Assembly: GCA_005884115.1 (NCBI GenBank)
Contig: VAXW01000005.1
Location: forward strand, 1,116,001 to 1,180,000
Length of the DNA: 64,000 nucleotides
Direction of reading: 5' to 3'
From: Actinomycetota bacterium
Lineage (GTDB): Bacteria > Actinomycetota > Thermoleophilia > Solirubrobacterales > Solirubrobacteraceae
Both the position numbers and the translations under genes were made by a program. Below the pieces are notes generated by a model, which was not told the DNA's origin, searched no databases, and saw only the letters and a list, made by a program, of their open reading frames with translations. This document shows positions 7,493-15,675 of the stretch, one piece after another (position 1 is the stretch's first letter; each line of letters starts with the position of its first letter).

Positions 7493-9282
7493 GCGTGCCG
7501 CTGCTGCGTTTCAGCGGTGTCACGTACGAATACCCCGGCGTCGACGCGCCAGCGCTCAGCGGGGTCGACTTCGAGCTCCACCCCGGCGAGTTCTGCCTTC
7601 TCGCGGGCCTCTCGGGCCACGGCAAGTCGACGCTGCTGCGGGCGGCGTGCGGGCTCGTGCCGCACTTCTACGGCGGCCGCTTCGCCGGGCACGTCGTGCT
7701 CGCGGGCCTCGACTCGCGCGAGCATGGCCCCGCGAGGCTCGGCGCCGTCTCCGGCGCCCTGTTTCAGGATCCCGAGACGCAGCTCGTCACGAGCTCAGTG
7801 CGCGCGGAGCTCTCGCTGCCGCTTGAATGCCGCGGACATGGCGCGGCGGCGGTGGCTCGTGGGGTGGAGGAGGTGGCGCTCGCTCTCGGCATCGACGCCC
7901 TCCTCGACCGCTCCACTCACGATCTCTCGGGAGGCGAGAAGCAGCGCGTCGCCCTCGCGGCCGCCCTCGCAGGCAGGCCGGAGCTCGTGCTGCTCGACGA
8001 GCCCACCTCGCAGCTTGACCCGGTCGCCGGCGACGAGCTGATCGGTCTGCTGCGCCGGCTCAACCAGGAGTGGGAGACGACGGTCCTGCTGGCCGAGCAC
8101 CGCCTCGAGCGCTGCCTCGCGGCCGCAGATCGCGTGATCGCCCTGCAACACGGGAGCGTTGCCTGCGACGGCGATCCGCACACGTTCCTCACGTGGGCGT
8201 CGCGGCGCGTGCCCACCCTACAGACCCCAGGAGCGAAGCTGTTTGCGCTGGCCGGTCTGGCCGATCAGCCGGTGGGCGTGAGGCAGGCGCGCGCGCAGCT
8301 GCGCGCGCGCGGGCTGCTGGACGCGCGCACCCATCTCGGCCCGGACGCGCGCATCGGCGCTCAGGAGCAGAGAGGCCGCAGGTCCAGCCCGCTGCGCGCG
8401 ATCCGGCGCCGTCGCGGCAAGCCGGCTCCGGCGCTGGAAATGCGCGGCGTCTGGCACGAGCTGCGAAACGGGCCCTCGATCCTTCGCGGCGTAACGCTCA
8501 CCATCGAGCGTGGCGACACGGTTGCGCTGATGGGGCGCAACGGAGCCGGTAAGTCGACGCTGCTGCGCCACGCCGCCGGGCTGCTCGCGCCCACCCGGGG
8601 CCGCATCGAGCGGGCAGGGCGAGTCGCGCTGCTGCTGCAGAACCCGGGCGACTACTTCATCCACGAGCGCGTTTTGGACGAGGCCCCGCCGCGAGCGCTG
8701 CGCGAGGTGGGGCTCGCTGCGATGGCGGAGCGCAACCCGCGCGACCTCTCCGGAGGCGAGCGCCAGCGGCTGGCGCTCGCGATCGTCGGCGCGGGCCGGA
8801 TTGCGCCGGAGGCGGATCTCCTGGCGCCGCCGAGCGCCAGCCTGCGCGGCGCGGATCTGCCTCCGCGCGACGGTGGCGGCGCGGGAGATGCAGCGCTCGC
8901 GCCGCCCGCCGGCGAGCCGGCCGTGCTCGCCCTGGACGAGCCCACGCGCGGGATGGATCGCGCCGCCAAGGCGCAGCTGGCTGCGGAGCTTCGACGCCGG
9001 GCGGCCCGCGGGCTCGCCGTGATCGTGGCCACGCACGACCCCGAGTTCGCCGCCGCCTGCGCTGAGCGCGCCCTTCTGCTCGCTGACGGGTGCGTGATCG
9101 CAGACGGTCCCGCCGCCGAGCTGCTGGCAGGCGGTTGGTACTTTGCGACCGAGACGTCCCGCATCCTCGGCGGCGAGGCTGGCGCCGTGCTTCCCGAGCA
9201 GGGCGCCGAGCTGCTTCGCGCCCGGGCCGCCGCTCTTCCCGCGGAGGACTGCCAGGCGCTCGGCGCGGAGGTCGTGCAGTGA
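7489..9282 (+). CDS. ecfA: ECF transporter double ATP-binding protein (fused EcfA-EcfA')
   Basis: Two ABC ATPase domains lie in one 597-residue chain. GTG 7489 overlaps the preceding stop (GTGA) and follows AAGGGG. Domain 1 has Walker A GLSGHGKSTLL, Q-loop FQDPETQL, signature LSGGEKQRVAL, Walker B LVLLDEPTSQLD and switch His in LLAEHRLER. Domain 2 (from about residue 325) has GRNGAGKSTLL, signature LSGGERQRLAL near 421, LALDEPTRGMD near 481 and ATHDPEF. Both sites look intact. In domain 2 the stretch between signature and Walker B is about 40 residues longer than usual, with an Ala/Pro/Gly-rich insertion (about 435-477). The fused pair powers the CbiQ-type T component encoded immediately upstream. 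Confidence 0.92.
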   Translation: MSVPLLRFSGVTYEYPGVDAPALSGVDFELHPGEFCLLAGLSGHGKSTLLRAACGLVPHFYGGRFAGHVVLAGLDSREHGPARLGAVSGALFQDPETQLVTSSVRAELSLPLECRGHGAAAVARGVEEVALALGIDALLDRSTHDLSGGEKQRVALAAALAGRPELVLLDEPTSQLDPVAGDELIGLLRRLNQEWETTVLLAEHRLERCLAAADRVIALQHGSVACDGDPHTFLTWASRRVPTLQTPGAKLFALAGLADQPVGVRQARAQLRARGLLDARTHLGPDARIGAQEQRGRRSSPLRAIRRRRGKPAPALEMRGVWHELRNGPSILRGVTLTIERGDTVALMGRNGAGKSTLLRHAAGLLAPTRGRIERAGRVALLLQNPGDYFIHERVLDEAPPRALREVGLAAMAERNPRDLSGGERQRLALAIVGAGRIAPEADLLAPPSASLRGADLPPRDGGGAGDAALAPPAGEPAVLALDEPTRGMDRAAKAQLAAELRRRAARGLAVIVATHDPEFAAACAERALLLADGCVIADGPAAELLAGGWYFATETSRILGGEAGAVLPEQGAELLRARAAALPAEDCQALGAEVVQ

Positions 9283-10973
9283 GCTGGCCGCTGGCGTCCT
9301 TCCTGCTCGTGGGTCTCGCGCTCGCCGCGGGCTGGCTCTACTACGAGCGCGCGCGCCCATCGGCGCGGATGGTGGCGGTCGTGGCCACGCTCGCCGCGGT
9401 CGCCGCGCTCGGGCGCGACGCATTTGTCGCGCTGCCCGACGTCAAGCCGATCACCGCGATGACGCTCGTCGTCGGCTATGCGCTCGGTCCACTGCCCGGC
9501 TTCTCCGTCGGCGCGCTGGGAATGTTCGTTTCGAACATCCTCCTCGGCCAGGGTCCCTATACCCCGTGGCAGATGGCAGCCTGGGGGATGGTGGGCCTCG
9601 GCGGTGCCGCGCTCGGCCGGCTCAGCGGGCGCAGCCTCGGCCGGTTGGCGCTGGCGCTCTCGTGCGCTCTGGCCGCGGGCGCCGCAAAGGAGGTCATGAA
9701 CCTCTACACGTGGACGATCGGAGCCAGCCACACGCCCGCCGCCCTGCTCGCGACAGCGGGCGCCGCCGCTCCCTTCGACGTCACCGATGCGGTCGCGAGC
9801 TTTCTATTCGGGCTCGCATTCGGTCCCGAGCTCGGGCGGCTGCTGGGTCGCATGCGCTCGCGCATGGGGATCACGTGGGTGCAGGACGAGGACCCACCCG
9901 AGCGCCCGCGCAGCGGCGGATCGGGGCTGCAGCCGGTCGGCCCTGTCGGACGCCTCGCGGCCCGCGGAGGGCTCGGCACCCCCGGAGCGCTGAGCGTGGC
10001 GGGCGCGACCCTCGCTACGGCAGCGCTGGCGGGCCTCGCCGCGCTCGGGCCCGGTCAGTCGGCGCGGGCGCATCCCGTCCCCGCGGAGCGGCGCACAGCT
10101 GCGACGCCGACGGCCAAGGCCTCGGTCTCGCTCACCCGCCAGGTGTCCTACCTGGTCGGCGCTCAGAACTCCGACGGAGGGTTCGGCGCAGCGCGCGGGC
10201 AGCGCAGCAGCGAGCTGTTCACGGCGTGGAGCGCGATGGGCCTGGCAGCGGCGGGGCGCAGTCCCGCGAAGCTTCGTCGCGGCGGGCGTTCGGTGCTCGA
10301 TTCGCTGCGGCGCGAAGCGTCGACCCTGGCGGGCCTCGGCGACGACGAGCGCACGATCCTCGCGGCGCGTGCGTGCGGAGCCTCTCCATACTCCTTCGCC
10401 GGAACCAACCTCGTGGCGAGCGTGCTGCGAGCGCAACGCCGGGACGGCTCGTTCAACAGCCAGGTCAACCTCACTGCGTTCGCGATCTTCGCGCTGCGCG
10501 CCGTCGGCCACTCGCCGGCGTTCTCGCCCATCCGCCGCGCGGCCGGCTGGATCGAGCGCCAGCAGAACGTCGATGGCGGCTACTCGTTCAGCGTGCGCGG
10601 CACGCCGAGCGACGTCGATGACACCGGCGCTGCGCTGCAGGCGCTGGTCGGTGCGCGCGCTCGCAACGCGCATGCGCTCGCCGCCGCCGTCGGCTTCCTG
10701 TTGCGCTCGCAGAGACCCGACGGGGGATACCCGCAACGCGCCGGCTCCGAATCGAACGCCCAATCGACGGCGTGGGCGGTGCAGGGGCTTCTGGCCGCTG
10801 GCCGCGACCCCGCAGGCGTGCGCCGCCACGGTAGCCGCTCCCCGCTCGCCTACCTGCTGAGCCTGACCGCGCCCGACGGCTCGATCCGCTACTCGCGCAC
10901 CAGCGCGCAGACGCCGGTGTGGGTGACGGCGCAGGCGTTGATCGCGCTTGCCCGGCGGACGTTTCCGGTGTGA
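9279..10973 (+). CDS. ECF S component fused to extracellular prenyltransferase/squalene-cyclase-like repeat domain
   Basis: GTG 9279 overlaps the ATPase stop (GTGA). The 564-residue product has three parts. Residues 1-195 form an S-component-like membrane domain of about six hydrophobic helices (for example VKPITAMTLVVGYALGPLPG and the FDVTDAVASF segment). A hydrophobic segment at about 238-258 ending in SARA would carry the chain across the membrane again. Residues 285-560 hold at least five alpha-hairpin repeats with the hallmark NSDGGFG (297), RRDGSFN (388), NVDGGYSF (430), RPDGGYP (479) and PDGSIRYS (532). These repeats belong to the terpenoid-cyclase/prenyltransferase toroid fold, the same fold as the N-terminal domain of intrinsic factor and transcobalamin. 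Next to two DUF4430 proteins this is best read as a built-in corrinoid-capturing domain. Catalysis is unlikely, as no cyclase DxDD or prenyltransferase zinc ligands were noticed. Confidence 0.85.
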   Translation: MSWPLASFLLVGLALAAGWLYYERARPSARMVAVVATLAAVAALGRDAFVALPDVKPITAMTLVVGYALGPLPGFSVGALGMFVSNILLGQGPYTPWQMAAWGMVGLGGAALGRLSGRSLGRLALALSCALAAGAAKEVMNLYTWTIGASHTPAALLATAGAAAPFDVTDAVASFLFGLAFGPELGRLLGRMRSRMGITWVQDEDPPERPRSGGSGLQPVGPVGRLAARGGLGTPGALSVAGATLATAALAGLAALGPGQSARAHPVPAERRTAATPTAKASVSLTRQVSYLVGAQNSDGGFGAARGQRSSELFTAWSAMGLAAAGRSPAKLRRGGRSVLDSLRREASTLAGLGDDERTILAARACGASPYSFAGTNLVASVLRAQRRDGSFNSQVNLTAFAIFALRAVGHSPAFSPIRRAAGWIERQQNVDGGYSFSVRGTPSDVDDTGAALQALVGARARNAHALAAAVGFLLRSQRPDGGYPQRAGSESNAQSTAWAVQGLLAAGRDPAGVRRHGSRSPLAYLLSLTAPDGSIRYSRTSAQTPVWVTAQALIALARRTFPV

Positions 10974-11112
10974 CCGCCCGCTGCCCTCCGCGCCTCGGCG
11001 GATCGCCGCGTCGGCTGGCGGCGCCAATGGCACCACCCGCGCCTTCACCAGCGCCACAGCCACCACCGGCGCTTTCAGCCGCGCTTTAGCTGCCGCCATA
11101 CCCTCTGTAGGG

Positions 11113-11820
11113 ATGGCCCATCAAGCGTTCACCGCCGCGCCGATGTCCGGGCGTGGCCACGGTCGACGCCGTGAGCTGCCAGGCGCGCGGCAAGCGTTGC
11201 TGCTCGCCGGTCTCTGCCTGATGGCGCTCGCGCTGGTGTGGGTCGTGGCCGAGCTGGTACCGGCCGCCCGCGTGAGGGACGTCGTCGCGCTGCGCGAATT
11301 CACCCAGCTCGACGGGCAAAAGGTGGGTACCGTCGCGCGCTTCGTGTTGCACCTGCTCGACCCTCCGCTGTTCGCGATCTGGGGCGCCGTCCTAGTGCTG
11401 GTCGCGCTAGTGCGCGAGCGGGCGCGCGTGGCGCTGGCGGTCGCGCTCGTGCTCACGCTTGCGCCGCTGAGCGCCGACCGTCTGAAGCCGCTCCTGGCCC
11501 ACCCTCACGCGCGCCTCGGGGAAGTTACGATCGGCGCCGCATCCTGGCCCAGCGGTCACGCCACCGCGGCGGCGGCGCTGGCGCTGTGTGCGGTGCTCGT
11601 CGCCCCCAAGCGAATGCAGCTCCACGTGGGCGCGCTCGGTGCAGCGTTCGCGCTCGCCGCCGGCTGCGCGATCCTGATTCAGCAGTGGCACTTGCCCAGC
11701 GATGTGCTGGGCGGTTACCTCATGGCTGGGCTGTGGACAGCGCTCGCGGTCGCGGGAGTGGGTTTCAGCGAACGGCGCCGCTCGAGTACCGCGCGAGCGA
11801 CCGCGGCGCCCGCGCGGTAG
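11113..11820 (+). CDS. PAP2-superfamily membrane protein with divergent active site
   Basis: About 235 residues with five or six hydrophobic helices. The PAP2 central motif is clear (WPSGHATAA), and the downstream His and Asp are kept in QQWHLPSDVLGGY. The Ser-Arg that normally starts motif 3 is replaced by hydrophobic residues, and the motif 1 region reads LKPLLAHPHAR in place of a KxxxxxxRP. Phosphatase activity is therefore doubtful, or the substrate differs from phosphatidic acid or undecaprenyl pyrophosphate. ATG 11113 is the chosen start; ATG 11146 is an alternative, and neither has a good SD. It follows the cobalamin transporter operon after 139 bp and may or may not be co-transcribed. 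Confidence 0.7.
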   Translation: MAHQAFTAAPMSGRGHGRRRELPGARQALLLAGLCLMALALVWVVAELVPAARVRDVVALREFTQLDGQKVGTVARFVLHLLDPPLFAIWGAVLVLVALVRERARVALAVALVLTLAPLSADRLKPLLAHPHARLGEVTIGAASWPSGHATAAAALALCAVLVAPKRMQLHVGALGAAFALAAGCAILIQQWHLPSDVLGGYLMAGLWTALAVAGVGFSERRRSSTARATAAPAR

Positions 11821-11822
11821 CG

Positions 11823-11893
11823 GCCTCAGGCGCTGCCAGAGCCTGGGCGCTTCCAGAGCCTCGGGCGCTTTCCGACCCTCAGGCGCTTTCGGA
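11823..11893. repeat. Four degenerate 17-18 bp tandem repeats
   Basis: Units at 11823-11840, 11841-11857, 11858-11875 and 11876-11893 share the consensus GCCTCxGGCGCTTTCCGA. They fill the gap between two convergent genes. The last unit contains the final codons and stop of the minus-strand adenosyltransferase. On that strand the repeats read SESA, stop, GSESA, RGSGSA, so the stop lies inside a Ser/Ala repeat tail. Confidence 0.6.
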
Positions 11894-12529
11894 CCGCGGC
11901 TCGGTGGGGGGCGGATCGGGACCCGAGTCGTGTGCGCCCGGCTTCCACAGCGGCTCGGCGCCCTGGTCTTCGCGGTCTTGAACGTTGACGGCGCGGCTGA
12001 GGATGAACAGCAGGTCAGACAGCCTGTTCAGATAGCGCACCACCTCCGGGCTGCACGCTTCCACGGCGATGGCGCGGCGCTCGGCCCTGCGGCAGACGGT
12101 GCGTGCGAGGTGCAGGTGCGCTCCCGCGGGGGTGCCACCGGGGATCACGAACGAGCGCAGCGGCTCGAGCTTGGCGTTGACCTCATCGCAGGCATGCTCG
12201 AGCCACTCGGTGTAGGCCGGCAGCACGCGCAGCCGCTCGCGTGCGGCGCCCGAGGAGTCCTCCGCCTCCGAGCTCCCCGCGGGTGGCTGAGGCACGGACA
12301 GATCCGCGCCCACGTCGAGCAGATCGTTCTGCACCCGCCGCAGCCACTGCGCGAACTGCTCTGGCAGGCCAGGCTGCAACAGGACGATGCCGATCGCCGC
12401 GTTGAGCTCATCGACGGTCCCGTACGCCTCCACGCGTGGGTGCAGCTTCGAGACCCGGCTCATGTCGCCCAGGTGGGTCTCACCGCCGTCACCGAGCTTG
12501 GTGTAGATGCGCGTGAGGTTGACCGTCAT
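11879..12529 (-). CDS. Cob(I)alamin adenosyltransferase, PduO type
   Basis: A 216-residue enzyme that transfers the adenosyl group of ATP to cob(I)alamin to give adenosylcobalamin. The N-terminal ATP-binding motif IYTKLGDGGETHLGD follows the start, then RVEAYGTVDELNAAIG, and the second conserved block RTVCRRAERRAIAVE with NRLSDLLFILSR near the C-terminus. This is the PduO/MMAB family, not CobA/BtuR. The length is normal for the family, with a short acidic insertion (around residue 90) and a low-complexity tail. It converges on the PAP2 gene, and its location 1 kb from the riboswitch-controlled transporter gives a capture-import-adenosylation neighbourhood. No riboswitch precedes this gene. 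Confidence 0.92.
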   Translation of the reverse strand: MTVNLTRIYTKLGDGGETHLGDMSRVSKLHPRVEAYGTVDELNAAIGIVLLQPGLPEQFAQWLRRVQNDLLDVGADLSVPQPPAGSSEAEDSSGAARERLRVLPAYTEWLEHACDEVNAKLEPLRSFVIPGGTPAGAHLHLARTVCRRAERRAIAVEACSPEVVRYLNRLSDLLFILSRAVNVQDREDQGAEPLWKPGAHDSGPDPPPTEPRSESA

Positions 12530-12557
12530 GGCTCGCCGCCCGAAGGGCGCTGTGATG

Positions 12558-12563
12558 ATGATA
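12558..12563 (-). promoter_or_regulatory. TANNNT -10 box for adenosyltransferase gene
   Basis: TATCAT on the minus strand, about 28 nt before the start codon at 12529. It would give a short leader of about 20 nt. Confidence 0.35.
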
Positions 12564-12681
12564 GGCGCGCCGTCCGGACCAGCGCGCGGCCGGCGAGATC
12601 GCGCACGCCGCCCCCGGCCGGCTCGTGCTTCGCTGCGTCGCGCGCGAGCACGCCGCGCTGCCGCCGCCGTCCGCGATGGGA

Positions 12682-12687
12682 TACGTT
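12682..12687 (+). promoter_or_regulatory. TANNNT -10 box for pnt operon
   Basis: TACGTT lies 11 nt before ATG 12699. A transcript from here would have at most a few leader nucleotides, and no SD is visible. Confidence 0.35.
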
Positions 12688-12698
12688 GCCGCCCGCAA

Positions 12699-13829
12699 AT
12701 GCAGATCGGCGTTCCGAAGGAGACCGCGGCCGGCGAGCATCGTGTGGCGCTCGTGCCCGAGGTGGTCGGCAAGCTGAAGGGCAAAGGGACCGAGATCGTC
12801 GTGCAGAGCGGCGCCGGCTCGGAGGCGCTGCTGCCCGATGACGCTTACGTGCAGGCGGGCGCGCGCACGACGGACGACGCGGCTGAGGTGTGGCGCAGCG
12901 ACGTGGTCCTGAAGATCTCGCCGCCCGATGAGGGCGAAGTGCGCGCTCTCGGCGCGGGCTCGATCCTGATCGGCTTCCTCGCACCGCTCAGCAGTCCCTC
13001 GACCACGCGCGCCCTCGCCGACGCCGGGGCCACGGCGTTCGCGATGGAGGCGATCCCGCGCATCTCGCGCGCGCAGTCGATGGACGCGCTGTCCTCGCAG
13101 AGCAACGTCGCCGGCTACCGCGCCGCGCTCCTGGGCGCGGAGGAGATGGGGAGGTTCTACCCGATGCTGATGACCGCCGCGGGGACAATCCCGCCGGCCA
13201 AGGTCCTGGTGCTAGGCGTCGGCGTGGCGGGCTTGCAGGCGCTCGCCACCGCCAAGCGGCTGGGCGCGCGCACGACCGGCTATGACGTGCGGCCCGAGGT
13301 CGCCGAGCAGGTGCACTCGCTCGGCGCACAGTGGCTCGATCTCGGCGTGGAGGCGAGCGGCGAGGGCGGCTACGCGCGCGAGCTGAGCGCGGAGGAGCGC
13401 GAGCGCCAGCAGCAGGCGCTGACGGATGCGATAAAGGGCTTCGACGTGGTGATCACGACGGCGCTCGTTCCCGGCCGCCCGGCGCCGCGCCTGGTCACGG
13501 CCGAGGCCGTGCAGGGCATGAAGCCGGGCTCCGTGATCGTCGACCTCGCGGGCGAGGCTGGCGGCAACTGTGAGCTGACCGAGCCCGGCCAAACGGTGGT
13601 GCGCGAAGACGTGAAGATCGTCGCGCCGCTGAATCTGCCTGCGAGCATGGCCGAGCACTCCTCGCAGCTGTTCGCGCGAAACGTCCTGGCGCTGATGGAG
13701 CTGCTGATCGGCGAGGATGGCGCGCTGCATCTTGACTTCGAGGATGAGATCGTCAGCGGCGCGTGCATCGTGCGCGCGGGCGAGATCGTGCACGCCGGAG
13801 CGAAGTCCACGCTACAGGACGCCGCGTGA
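12699..13829 (+). CDS. pntAA: NAD(P) transhydrogenase subunit alpha part 1
   Basis: NAD(H)-binding domain I of the proton-translocating transhydrogenase, 376 residues, starting MQIGVPKETAAGEHRVAL, the standard N-terminus of the alanine dehydrogenase/PntA family. RAQSMDALSSQSNVAGYRA and the Rossmann glycine motif LVLGVGVAGLQALATAKRLG (about residues 170-190) are followed by the mobile-loop region and KIVAPLNLPASMAEHSSQLFA. The enzyme exchanges hydride between NADH and NADP+ using the proton gradient. As in many actinobacteria and Rhodospirillum, alpha is split, and the membrane part is the next gene. Confidence 0.95.
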   Translation: MQIGVPKETAAGEHRVALVPEVVGKLKGKGTEIVVQSGAGSEALLPDDAYVQAGARTTDDAAEVWRSDVVLKISPPDEGEVRALGAGSILIGFLAPLSSPSTTRALADAGATAFAMEAIPRISRAQSMDALSSQSNVAGYRAALLGAEEMGRFYPMLMTAAGTIPPAKVLVLGVGVAGLQALATAKRLGARTTGYDVRPEVAEQVHSLGAQWLDLGVEASGEGGYARELSAEERERQQQALTDAIKGFDVVITTALVPGRPAPRLVTAEAVQGMKPGSVIVDLAGEAGGNCELTEPGQTVVREDVKIVAPLNLPASMAEHSSQLFARNVLALMELLIGEDGALHLDFEDEIVSGACIVRAGEIVHAGAKSTLQDAA

Positions 13830-14194
13830 TCCTCGCCAGCACGCTCACGACAAACCTGGCGATCCTCGTGCTGGCCGGGTTCATCGGCTTCGTCGTCATC
13901 TCGAAGGTCCCCAACACCCTGCACACGCCGCTGATGTCGGGGACCAACGCGATTCACGGGATCGTGCTGCTCGGGGGCCTGTTGATCGTCGGGCTGTCGG
14001 GCAACGGCGCCTTCAACAAGGTGATCCTCGTGATCGCGATCGCTTTCGGCACGATCAACATCGTCGGCGGGTTCCTGGTCACCGACCGCATGCTCGAGAT
14101 GTTCAAGTCCAAGCCCAAACGCGAGAGCGCGGCGGCGAGCGAGGATGGCTCCGGGAACGATCCCCCCACCGGCGGAACGGCGGGCGGACAGTGA
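13826..14194 (+). CDS. pntAB: NAD(P) transhydrogenase subunit alpha part 2 (membrane)
   Basis: A 122-residue protein with three or four membrane helices, including NLAILVLAGFIGFVVISKVP and the NAIHGIVLLGGLLIVG segment typical of PntAB. GTG 13826 overlaps the pntAA stop (GTGA), and its own stop overlaps the pntB start in the same way. The C-terminal 25 residues are a Gly/Ser-rich tail. It contributes part of the proton channel of domain II. An upstream in-frame ATG at 13763 lies inside pntAA and is not needed. Confidence 0.93.
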   Translation: MILASTLTTNLAILVLAGFIGFVVISKVPNTLHTPLMSGTNAIHGIVLLGGLLIVGLSGNGAFNKVILVIAIAFGTINIVGGFLVTDRMLEMFKSKPKRESAAASEDGSGNDPPTGGTAGGQ

Positions 14195-15609
14195 CCCTCG
14201 CCACCTCCTTTCTGCAGGAACGGAGCTTCCTCGACGTCCTCTACATCATCGCCTTCGCGCTCTTCATCCAGGGCCTGCGCGGTCTGTCGGGCCCCACGAC
14301 GGCGGTGCGCGGCAACCGCATCGCCGCGGTCGGCATGGCGATCGCCTTCATCGCGACCCTGCTCAACCGCTCCGAGGGCAACTGGGGCCTGATCGCGGCG
14401 GGCATCGCGATCGGCACGGCGGTCGGCGTGCCCGCGGCCAGGCAGGTGAGGATGACCGCCATGCCGCAGATGGTGGCGCTCTTCAACGGCGTCGGCGGCG
14501 GCGCGTCGTTTTTGATCGCCTGGTCTGAGTTCAGGCTCACGGATGGCTACAGCAGCACCGCGACGTACATCGCGATCTTTTCGCTGTTCGCCGCGATCGT
14601 CGGCTCGGTGTCGTTCTGGGGATCGAACATCGCCTTCGGCAAGCTCCAGGAACTCATCCCCGGACGCCCGCTCACGCTGGGCCGGGCCCAGCAGTCGGTG
14701 AACTTCACGCTGCTCGGGCTCGCGCTCGCGGCCGGCGTGGCGATCGCCGCGGGCAGCCACTCGGAGGGGATCTTCATAGGCATGCTCGTGTGCGCGGCGC
14801 TGCTCGGCAATGCGGTGGTGCTGCCGATCGGAGGCGCCGACATGCCGGTCGTGATCTCGCTGCTGAACGCGTTCACGGGCCTCTCCGCGGCGGCCACCGG
14901 GATCGCGCTCAACAACACCGCGCTGATCGTCGCGGGCATGATCGTCGGCGCTTCCGGCTCGATCCTTACCAACCTGATGGCCAAGGCGATGAACCGCTCG
15001 ATCCCGGCGATCGTCGCCGGCGGCTTCGGCGGCGGCGGCGTCGTCGAGGGCGCGGCGGGCGCGGGCGAGCACGCCGGCACGGTGCGCTCGACGAGCGCCG
15101 CCGACGCCGCGATCCAGCTCGCCTACGCAAGCCGTGTGGTGGTCGTTCCGGGCTACGGCATGGCGGTCGCGCAGGCGCAGCACGCGGTGCGCGAGCTCAC
15201 CAAAGAGCTCGAGGGGCGCGGCGTCGAGATCAGCTACGCGATCCACCCGGTCGCAGGGCGCATGCCCGGGCACATGAACGTCCTGCTGGCCGAGGCCGAC
15301 GTGCCCTACGACCAGCTCAAGGAGATGGACGACGCCAACCCCGAGTTCCAGCGCACGGACGTCTCGCTGGTCATCGGCGCTAACGACGTCACCAACCCCG
15401 CGGCCAAGAACACGCCCACGTCGCCCATCTACGGCATGCCGATCCTCGAAGTCGCCGACAGCCGCTCGATCATCGTCATCAAGCGCTCGATGAACCCCGG
15501 CTTTGCGGGCATCGAGAACGAGCTCTACTACGACCCAAAGACCGCGATGCTGTTCGGGGATGCGAAGTCGGCGGTCAGCGACATCGCCGCCGAGCTGGCG
15601 CAGCTGTAG
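14191..15609 (+). CDS. pntB: NAD(P) transhydrogenase subunit beta
   Basis: The protein has 472 residues. The first 270 or so contain about nine membrane helices, and the last 180 are the NADP(H)-binding domain III: YASRVVVVPGYGMAVAQAQH, then YAIHPVAGRMPGHMNVLLAE, then VIGANDVTNPAA. All canonical motifs of PntB are present. Start GTG 14191 overlaps the pntAB stop. Together the three subunits supply NADPH. The antisense strand of this gene is open for more than 700 codons, which I treat as a high-GC shadow. Confidence 0.96.
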   Translation: MTLATSFLQERSFLDVLYIIAFALFIQGLRGLSGPTTAVRGNRIAAVGMAIAFIATLLNRSEGNWGLIAAGIAIGTAVGVPAARQVRMTAMPQMVALFNGVGGGASFLIAWSEFRLTDGYSSTATYIAIFSLFAAIVGSVSFWGSNIAFGKLQELIPGRPLTLGRAQQSVNFTLLGLALAAGVAIAAGSHSEGIFIGMLVCAALLGNAVVLPIGGADMPVVISLLNAFTGLSAAATGIALNNTALIVAGMIVGASGSILTNLMAKAMNRSIPAIVAGGFGGGGVVEGAAGAGEHAGTVRSTSAADAAIQLAYASRVVVVPGYGMAVAQAQHAVRELTKELEGRGVEISYAIHPVAGRMPGHMNVLLAEADVPYDQLKEMDDANPEFQRTDVSLVIGANDVTNPAAKNTPTSPIYGMPILEVADSRSIIVIKRSMNPGFAGIENELYYDPKTAMLFGDAKSAVSDIAAELAQL

Positions 15610-15675
15610 GGCGGGCGAGGCCAGCCGCGTGCCGGCGCCGCCGGGCGTTGCCGCGGGGCCTGACACACTGCGAGC

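Noticed and set aside
9279-10973. True squalene/hopene cyclase or prenyltransferase activity
   Set aside because: Only the DGGF-type repeat hallmark is present. No DxDD acid motif or zinc-ligand set was noticed, and the context is vitamin transport.
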